64,000 nt of DNA from Branchiostoma floridae (Eukaryota; Chordata; Leptocardii; Amphioxiformes; Branchiostomatidae): assembly GCF_000003815.2 (NCBI RefSeq), contig NC_049980.1, forward strand, positions 29,698,768-29,762,767, written 5' to 3'. The translations under genes and the position numbers were made by a program. Within the stretch, counting starts at the first letter, position 1; each line of letters starts with the position of its first letter. Under the pieces are notes generated by a model that saw nothing but the letters and a program-made list of their open reading frames with translations, ran no database searches and was not told the origin of the DNA. Shown here piece by piece: positions 54,553-64,000 of this stretch.

Positions 54553-56090
54553 GTAGAGTCCCACGCACTTTTGTTTACCTGTGGCGTTCACTAACTTTTG
54601 GACTAAAAAGATTATGTCAGCTTTCGCCAGCTCGGGTTTCACAATTCTTGCTGAAGAGCAGAAGGGACATACCAAGGATGCCAAAAGTCTAGAAATGTTT
54701 AAATAGGGACAATTCAACCTGTCAGAAAGGAATGTCCGACCCTCCGCAGGTAGAGGGTGAGTGTGTGCCGTTCATTTTTCCTTCAAGACTGGGCAAACAA
54801 AGAAGGCATGACGCAATCCAACAGGTATGAAGTGCTGAACACCTGACGAATGAAAACACGGAACAAAATGCAGACCACAGGAAAAATGTGGTCAGTGTTG
54901 ACTTGCGACTTTTCACTCTGAAATCACTATAAAAGAAGGCCTCATTTGGAATGCTAAATCTATGAAAAAAAAGTACAATACGAAGCTTTATTGTCTTCCA
55001 GCTATTCAATACACATGTACTAAACATGTAGTTTAGCTCTTAAGTCAGTTTTCCTTTGCACTGATTCAAAAGCTGTGACTATTGAGTTTGATTGCAGGAG
55101 TATGGCAAAAAGGCTTTCTATAATAAAAAGTATAAACATTTCATGATGCAGCAGCATTTTCCATTTTCACTTACAGAAACTACCACTGACATGCTTTTAG
55201 AGCACAAGGACAAGGAAGATGCTTCTTTCAACTTGTCCTGCAAATTGACCTTGAACATAACAAAGGCTCTTCAAAAAACAACTGCTTATGTCATTATGTC
55301 TAATGTACAAAGACCTTCTTCTGCCTTTCATTTGATATGCTGATTTTTTCTTCTTTGAAGATCAGACTTTACAAATTTCTTCAAATATGTTGGATAAAAA
55401 GATGATGATGACGTCATCTTTCCTTTCAAACACTGAATGGATCTTCCTCTGTTTTCCCTTAACAGCAACATCTAAAGACAAAGCCAACAAAAACTTCAAG
55501 GAGCATACAAGTAGAATTAAAAGGTCTGAACTACAAGGCACAACTAATTGCTCTAAGTTTTCCCAGTAGGATACCTATCACGTTTAAAGTGGGTTAAAAC
55601 AGATGCTAACTTTTACCTGCAATAAGAAATGTACCATATGCTGTAAAACAAAAGGCTTTTAGTTTATCCAGAAAAGAACAGCAGTAAGACCACTCCCAAT
55701 TTGATTACACTTGTATTCCTATATGGCTAGCTTTGTATCTTTTTTCTTTGCTTCCTTAAACTTTGAATTGTTTGGCTCAACATGCAGTGAGAGGACGACT
55801 TGCGTTTTAACTGCTCCATCGAAATAATCATTACTTTTTATACCTCAGAAAGGGGGAGAAACTGGCCTGCAACAAGGGAAATTTTAACCACACAAACTTC
55901 AGACTGCTACCTAACATTTGGACAGCGTAACAGTTCTAATTTAGGTTTGTTTTCACACCTGCAGAACTGATTCCAAGTTAACACAATAGCTCCACCCTGC
56001 ACCATTGTTCCATTGATAACAGTCCCTGAGTTGGCCTTTGTGGGGGGGCGTGGCGGTGACTGCATTTTTTTCTGTCCTGACCCTTTCCAG

Positions 56091-56231
56091 TATTGTAATC
56101 GCTCGAGTCACCCCGACATCATGTCTTCAAAGGGACCAGCTGCTCATCACCATATTCACAAATTGCAGAAGGAGCTCGCGGTGAAAGCCTGTAACTTGAA
56201 GGAGCCACCGCTCAAAGCTGCAGCACAATGA
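56091..56231 (+). CDS. Candidate terminal exon, or motif-dense regulatory block
   Basis: After the acceptor CTGACCCTTTCCAG the frame reads YCNRSSHPDIMSSKGPAAHH, HIHKLQKELAVKACNLKEPP, LKAAAQ and stops at 56229. AATAAA follows at 56530 and 56539. The peptide is not one I recognise. The DNA from 56100 to 56350 is also unusually full of factor-type sites, so a conserved enhancer is an equal alternative. Confidence 0.28.
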   Translation, partial: YCNRSSHPDIMSSKGPAAHHHIHKLQKELAVKACNLKEPPLKAAAQ

Positions 56232-56539
56232 TGGATTTTAATAGGATCTAATGAGGATTTTCTTGTCTCCTAATTGGCCATTCACTATGGAAAAGCGCCC
56301 GCACGTGGCTGTAAACATGTTGTACACGTTTGTAAACTGGTACCAAGTTTTACCGGCAATCTAGCTCACTTGAGTCTTACTTCTGTAAGGATTAGCTGAC
56401 AGCATGCCCTCGCTTTTTTTAATTGCAAAGTTCTCTAGACTGATATTTCTTCAAGAAATCTTCAAGCCCCAACAGCTTCAGAAGCAGATGTCAAGCAACA
56501 AACTGGGATAAGAACTTCACCATTCATCTAATAAAGCAA

Positions 56540-59500
56540 ATAAACAGATTACAAGTATGCCCACCCAGTATCATACATCGGGGATTTAACCTCCTTCCAG
56601 TTTACTTCAGTAAACTGTTGACTTCTGGATATACAGATCTAGAACAAAATTATATTTTGGAGAAACCATGCTTACATGTAGTTGACATGTAGCATATTGC
56701 CTTTCTGCCAAACTGATGGGGAGTTCCCCAAAGAAATCTAGTGGCTTAGAAGATTGCAAAAGAAAGTGAGATGTGTGAGAAATGATCAACTTCCATCCAG
56801 ACTTCATGCTTCTGCCACTGCACTGACAACATTGAGCGTGAAACAGTCACGCAATAAATGTTACTCAGTCATGGATCAACCATGTAAAATGTATAAAAAC
56901 ATGATCCTAATGAGGATTACTGGTATCCTAGCAATGGGAACAATGGAAAGTAAACGTTTGTAAGTAGGATTTCATCCTTTATGTGTTTGCTCAGTCAAAT
57001 AGAAGGGACAATACACAAGTGCTGTACTCAAGGGCCGTGAATGAACAGGAAACATTAAGAAATATTGAGGAAAATTAAAAGTATACTATGTTGTACAAAT
57101 ATTTGTATGTATAAGACTATTCATAGAGAGTATAATGATTAATGTGGCCATATATGCAAAGCCTTGGAACACCTTCTTCCTGCAATGAAGTACTAGCAAT
57201 GAAGGCCTAGTATGCCTCTTGCCCGAACTGAACAAAGGATGCTGTGGGTGGGGCAGGTAGATTAACACTGGAGCTTATGGGATGGGGGTGTGGTCTTGAT
57301 TTGCCTACATGCAAGTTGTTCATATTCATATCAAAGATGCCCATGAAAACAGGTCTACCACAGTATGAGGGTGTAATACTACAGCCTAGCTCTAATGGAG
57401 AGACAAGCCAGGTAGCCTTCTTTGTCACTGTGTTGTCCAGTACCAAATGGTTCAGGAACATCAAAGACAGGGCTTCAGATTGAGCACTGAGATAAACTTG
57501 TCAAAGGTTTGGCCTTTCCAGGGGGGGAAGGCTACATCAAAGGAATAAGACAGAAAATATGAGAGAGACTGTACTGTTCTGGTCTTACACCTTTCCCCCT
57601 TCTGAGTATCTTTGTCTTCCTCTCCTCCTCCTGTTTGGAGAGGTCCAAAAATAAACACACTTTCAGGGGGGATTTGTCATGCCTCAGGCAACAGTGGGCT
57701 ACCTATGTCTGGTTATGGTTGGGCCTAGGAAAAAAATGTAACTGTTATGTTTCCTGTTTCCCTACCTTTCCTAGAAAAAACTGCCGACCCTAACCTTTCT
57801 TTGGGGTGGACAGTGGTGTTACATAGTTTCCAGTTAGAATTTTGTTCAGACAGTTAGCTAGGATAAATGTCACGTTTTCCAATGTTTTACCTTGTATCAC
57901 TACAGTTTTGGTCCAAAGTCTAAAAACCTTACCAACCCTAATTTTTTCAGGACTGAAACAAGAAACACAACTTCTTTTTCCTAGGCCTTCAGAAATTTGT
58001 GCTATTTTTTGTTGCCCAAAGAAATGTTTTCAAAAGAGGTGTTGACAACACCTGAGTTCCCTGGAACGAGAAATTAGGTTTCTATCTATAGCATATGAAC
58101 CCCCAAAAACCTCCCTCTTCACATTTCAGCAAATGACCATGCCATGTCAGACAAGTGTTTGAATACAGCCTTTTGCACGCTGGACTACCTGTTATGGCAA
58201 CTGTCTAAATCTAGGAGATCCAGACTTCGCCTACAGGCACAATCTGATACTGCCACTTGTATGTAACAAGGCCAGGCGTAATACTCTAATAAGGCTGACA
58301 TTTGTACAGTGACCAGGCCTTCAAATTCAAACCAAAAAGGAGACTTTGAAGATTTGTCTTGTAATGGAGGTAACTTGCCTTTGCTAATCTAAACCTGTCT
58401 GGTCTTTCTCAAACCTACATCTAGATGATCTAGTAAGTACCTACCTGTAGACCAACATTCTATCTTGAATTGATAGTTATTAGTTAACACAACCTCTTTG
58501 ATCTGGATTTGTAGTGTATCTTTAATCCCATTTGAGACCTTTTCTTGGAGAAAAATTGTTTCAAAGGAAACCAGCTTTAGTTTACGTTAGCCAAAACAGG
58601 AATTGCCCTTAATTAACTGTCCAAGGTTACAAGAGACGATTTCACAGGGAAACAAACTCCTTTCATAAAAAAAAGTTTCCCTTTAGAGTGAACAGCCAAT
58701 TTAGATTGTGATCAAAACTGACCTAAAAGAAAGAAGAACCCTTTCCACCTGACGAAACATTCAAGTCCCAACATGCCACAGTATATGCTAATGTAGTAAC
58801 ATGTATGTATCCCTTCTTGACTGAAACTTTCTGTCTTTCAGGTCCAGAGGGCAGAAACATTAACAGTATGCTAGCCTACTGAGCTCTCACTGTATACTGT
58901 ACTTGATGCTCATAAGCTTAACTTCTACTCTACTGGTAATCTTGGTTCAAGTTAGTACTTAGTCACTGTCTAGAGGCCTATAGTACATTTTGACTGGATG
59001 ACAAAGTTCCTGTGTGCCCAGTCACTGCTACTTGAGACTGATGAACAATGTTGCTCTCCAGTCACTGGATATCTCTTCAGTGAAGAACAAATTTGTCTTG
59101 ATCTCTGAGATAAGACTAACAGTACTAGTAGCCACTGTATCCAATTACTGGCCTTGCATGGGAATGATGGTATCGAATGTCTTCTGGGGCAATCCTTGTA
59201 TCTAACAACTTTACACTATCGCCCAACAAGATGGGACAATCGCTGCATTACTGGTGGCAATATACTTCTTTGACTTGGCAGTTCAAGGGGGGTACATTCA
59301 GCTTTTTCAAAGTTAACAAAACCGTAGATGATAACAAATACTACAACAAGCTTTCAACAGTTCAGTACCATAATGGTAGCATTCAACATGTCAACATGAT
59401 CCCTGGGCACAAATCATATTTCCACAGTCTCCATTTCTGCCCGGTTCTTGGTCCAGTAGTTTTTGATAATGCAGCACTTTGTTCAGGCCTTTGGTAGTGT

Positions 59501-62500
59501 AATCAATTGCAGTCACACACTGCACTCTGTGTCCCTTTCCCTTACCAACTTCAGATTCCCTTGTTGAGTTAACGAACTCTTGCATGGACCAATTTAACAT
59601 CTTAGAATTGCTCAAGCCTTGAGAACGTTCTGAACATTATGGTTTACACAACCACATTTCTTTCCCTTTTTTTCATAAGTAAAAAACATATGAAGAACAA
59701 GCATAAGCCAGAGCTCCGGTCAGCTGTGTACACAAATTAGCTGAGTATGTTAGATCAGTAATCCCCTTGTCTTGAGGACCTTAACGGTTCAGTTCCAATA
59801 TGAAAAAAGCTCAGACTGCAGAGATGATAGATTCTCCTGTATCTGCATACCCATGCACAAAAGATGTCATGGTTTAGACATTCAAAGGATCCCATCCCAG
59901 ATATATCTTACATCCCCAACTAAACGTAATAATAACAATATTTTTCCATACTATTAGTTTTGCTGTCAAAGTCTGTTCTGCTGCTAGTGAAACTGAAACT
60001 GGATGAACTTTTCAAGTATGTATCCTAGGGACGAAGAGCAAATGCAAACTAAAGACATGCCATAAGCAATTGCTAAAAATGTACTCTGACAGCCTTGCTA
60101 TTTTTCTTGGGATCCCGCTAAGCTAACTTGGCCGCAGACGGATGTACATGTACCTGCAGACGGATCCTGTTACAGTACTTCACATCTTAGCAGGGGATTT
60201 CCAGATTTTCTGCCACTGAACAGTTTCTTGTCTGCAGTTATCATTTTCATCTATTCTTTTGGGGGGGGGGGGGATTTCTCCTTCTTGCTCATGCTTTTTC
60301 TACTGACATTTCGACATTTCTCGCAAATATCAACAGTACGCCACTGAAGCAGACAATGCATAATGGCATTCTTCAAGTTCAGTGCTAAATTGGTAACGTT
60401 GCAATCTGTATCTTGTTTTTCACAACCTCTATTCACAATCCACTCCAGTTTGTTCAACTTTTTATTGCACTACTTTTTACGTCACAGCTTCAAACAACAA
60501 AGGGGCAAGGACACATGGCAATAGGAAGATATACCAGACAAAAGAAAAGCAGAACACCTTGGGTCATGACATTCTGCCCCAGAAGTGCTCCCTGCCCCAG
60601 ACTATAATCATATCGACCCACCGAGGTTACAGACTCCATAACAGAGCTGCCAGTCCTTTGTCCTTCCAATAACCATGCGATAATGCTGCTCTGTGTACAC
60701 ATGGGGCACTTGATACCCCTCTTTTTCAGCCAGGTGTGCACCCTGAAGGGACCCAGACATGCCCCTCCCACTTGTCTCAGTCACAGGGCTGAACTCACCA
60801 GCATCACCCCTACAGCCCGGCATTACTGGCTCACAAAGGGGTTAACGCCAGGTTAAAAGCCTGCCTACATGCACCAAAGACAGGGCTCCAAGAGGCACCT
60901 CGCTCCAACCAGTATTTTCAGACAGGGCACACGTGTACCTGTGATTCATCATGCATCATCTCCTGACTTGTCCTAGCCGTGGGCCACAATGTCCTGCCAC
61001 TTAGGACTTTCTTAGGTACATAGTGGGCATTCATAAAGCCAGGTTGAAATGCTCCAGTCTCGAGTTAAACCAGTAGCTTTAAAACATCTTGTCTTTCGAC
61101 ACATCCAGTCCCTGTCAAGAGAGAGAGGGTAAAGTTTGTTTTCATGACTATGGGAGACACAACAACTGCCAAGCAATCTGTTGCCATCTTGGAGCCACAA
61201 CGTGGTGAATTGATGATGGGGCCCTTTCTGATTGTGAGCTTGCCTTCAAGTGTAAGGGTGGGGTGAAAGGGGTGGTGCGGACACATTTTTTACAACATAC
61301 CTGCATTGTCTCTTCTGTTAGCCCTTTAACGCAGGTGGAACATGATCCTCTTTGTACTTGTCTGTACGAAACAATACCCTAGCATAACCTAAATATTTGG
61401 ACCGCCGGTGTGTCGCTTACGGGCTCTAACTCTACGCTGCACGTGCAGAACGGAGGGCCAGAGGGAGATCAAGCCTTCCAGTCATAACAGTGGATTTGTG
61501 GCATACAGCTGCATGGTCCACAAAAGGTCCTGACTAACCCCACATGTGGTACAAAAGGGAACTCATATATGTATCTCCTTTGGGTGGCCTGAGCAGGCTT
61601 TAGGTCAGGTCTGGGCAACTCTTATGTCAGACGTCAGCAAACAAATTGTTTATGGAAAAGAGCCTTGAGTCTACAACAGGATAATCATTTCTTTATTTCT
61701 GCTTTTTCACAGCCAACTTGCCTAAACAACTTGCTGATACAACAGACATGGACTTACTGTAGCAACAATACATGGCCTTTTCTATTTCACCTAAATTCTA
61801 GAAAACAATATTATCAAGAGTCCTTACTCCAGTGAATCTTTGGCTTGATTTTATGGCAGTTCATTTTTTGGTTCTTTTTACAAATCTACCATCACACAGA
61901 CAGACATGACAGGTGTCTTTCCACAAAGCCCCAACCATTCAAAACAGATAGAACAGGATTTTCTTTCTTCTAAAGGTTCTCTAGTAAAGGGTGACTTGGA
62001 AAGGGGAGTGCCACACCCACTCTGACCCTCAAGCACAGCCCCACCCCCTAAAGATAGCTCCTGTTGCCAAGGGCCAGTCCATACAAGTGCCCAGCATGCA
62101 TGCATCATGCACAGACTGGGCAGCTGTTCTCACCTAATTGGGACACTTTACACAACAGCCCTATAGGGTGCAAGATGTCTGGACATTTAAAAAGGGTCAC
62201 CAACTTGCCAGATGTGTTCTCTAGTTTGGTACAGGACGGCATCAACATGACCAGACTACAGACACATGCATGTACAGACCAACTGTTCCAATCCAATCCA
62301 TTTCCATGGTTAAGTTGTTCCCAAAGCTAATTTGTAACAGAGGACTTAATTTCCCTCCAGGTTCACTTTTAATGCAAATGATGAATTATAGTAATAACTA
62401 CCAAAACATGATAACTCCAATTTCGATGAGACTTGTCTTCAAATTGAAACTGCCACTGTGACATATATACAGACATATGAATTATAATACTGATAGTAAT

Positions 62501-64000
62501 CTGACAAATCTTTCAAATATTTTCTAGTCAATTCTACTGATTGACCTGAATAAAATAATGGAATTAATACAATTTAATATACTCTCTGAAATCTTCAGTA
62601 CTGAAATGCAAGTATTTCTTAATTTTCTATAAAAGCAAAAAGTAAATGGAAAATCAATTTGCAATTCCATAACAGGTACAGGGTACTAATAGGTAATGTA
62701 AGAAAACCTTACTGAGGGGCCTCCCCTTTTATGGAAATACACGGGAACACTCATGCAATTCTTGTGAATCATTCTTGACTAGTACAAGAAGCTTTTTGAT
62801 AAAAAGACTACCAGTAATGCCTCTAAATACCAACTTGATAACTGAAAACTGATACAAGACACAATGCAGATCTGGGAATGCAGCACTTATTTCACTTCTT
62901 TCTACACAGCCAAAGCTCCATAATGCAGTTAATAACACATTAAAATTCACATACAAAATGTACATACTTCTCTGTTACTTGCAAGTTCCGTCAAAGTTCT
63001 ACATTACACGTGTACGAATTAAACTCTTGCTTTATAGTGCATTTCCAGAACGTCAATCAATCCCGGGACAAAGGAAAAGACACATTTTCGTCTAATTAGT
63101 CATTGCCTCCATACAATAGCATCTTTGCCGGGGACTATTGTTCTGACTTCTTCTTACTAAATGGATAATTGCTCAAGCAGCCATGAAAGCACAGTGCAGA
63201 GTAGTGCAGGCTGAGGTGGGACCACACAGAGCTGAATGTTACATAGTGTTTGTGGAAGTCTGTCGACCCATACCACCTCCTCATACTTGTGGTTGGCAGA
63301 TCCCTTGGCAGGAAGAGTTACATGGTATACACTCTGCACCAAAAGCTGACACCGGACTATTTAGAAACAACTCCCCAAAGAAGACCACACACAAGTCGGC
63401 TGGTTGATAACTGGCATATACCACACACAGAGGGACAAAGGAGCCAATTACACTATTAGTTGTTGATGATGTCGCAGAGCAAATAAGCAGCGACCCTGGT
63501 CCTGTTTTCCCGAGGCAATACGACTTGACATTAACTTGACGTCATGTCATTTAAAAGGTCGACGACAATCAAACTACTGAAATTTCACAAGATGATTTGA
63601 ATAATTCTTCCCATAGCACTAAACATCTCACATATATGCATACATTATCTACAAGGCTGCACAATTAGTAAACTTATTATCTTCCCAAGCATTCAAATTA
63701 CTTATTGTTATTCCTAAAATTAGTCATCATCATCTGTCCATCACATCCAACAGGAAAGCAGGATGCTTTCAATACCATTAATTTCCTCTGATCAATTGTT
63801 CAACTACCAACATCCAATCTCTGTTTCCTTCAGGACCCAAGAATAGAATACTGCTACTAAAAATAGAAAGTTTGCAAATAGAAAACATAGAGTACCTGAG
63901 TTCATATTCAGATGAATAGGGAATTCTGCTGTTTGCCAACTTGGCCATTTCCCAACTTCTACTAGTTCTACTTCTAGCAAAGTTTTTTCAAATGATTATA
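56540..64000. other. Gene-poor right end
   Basis: No exon I can support. Contains the G13 run at 60261-60273 and motif-dense blocks near 62340-62410 and 63050-63200. Open frames are short and without known motifs. Confidence 0.45.
60261..60273. repeat. G13 homopolymer
   Basis: Uninterrupted run of 13 G, able to pair with itself into a quadruplex and prone to length error in sequencing. Confidence 0.9.

Overview
This is eukaryotic, intron-rich DNA from an animal. Two protein-coding genes can be reconstructed exon by exon, and both resemble their vertebrate orthologues closely enough to name. Gene structure, intron sizes and the dense MITE/SINE content suggest an invertebrate deuterostome, most likely a cephalochordate (amphioxus, Branchiostoma). 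The species is an inference; no marker sequence proves it.

Left part (1-21.4 kb): a divergent gene pair. On the minus strand, PTAR1 (protein prenyltransferase alpha-subunit repeat protein) runs from its start codon at 14753 leftwards through six recognisable exons to 2428; its last part is missing here and probably lies in or beyond the 678-base N gap (1010-1687). On the plus strand, PDCD7 (U11/U12-59K, minor spliceosome) starts at 15350 and runs through nine exons to a stop at 21161, with a poly(A) signal at 21387. The ~600 bp between the start codons carries a YY1-type site and repeated CACGAGATTT motifs and probably acts as a shared promoter. At the extreme left edge (1-1004, minus strand) a long open frame of unknown family ends in an ankyrin-like repeat.

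Right part (21.4-64 kb): no complete gene is visible. The stretch holds many short non-autonomous transposons (hAT-like, TA-flanked foldback MITEs), tRNA-derived SINEs, minisatellites and a degenerate CCAAT-motif array. There are three isolated exon-like open stretches (23.66, 31.81 and 56.09 kb), some promoter-like motifs (X-box/CCAAT at 30.62 kb, TATA at 32.56 kb) and several AT-rich blocks dense in Sox/homeodomain/Fox-type sites. It reads like intergenic or intronic DNA around a long or developmental gene, but that gene's conserved exons are not in view.

Most notable observations: (1) a 51-bp in-frame minisatellite in PDCD7 that repeatedly duplicates an exon end together with its splice donor; (2) a 450-bp miniature LTR retrotransposon (TRIM-like) whose LTRs carry tRNA-like Pol III boxes; (3) a ~985-bp transposon-like unit with 9-bp flanking repeats, hairpin arrays at its end and a tRNA-like insert; (4) MITE groups sharing one terminal motif across different interiors.
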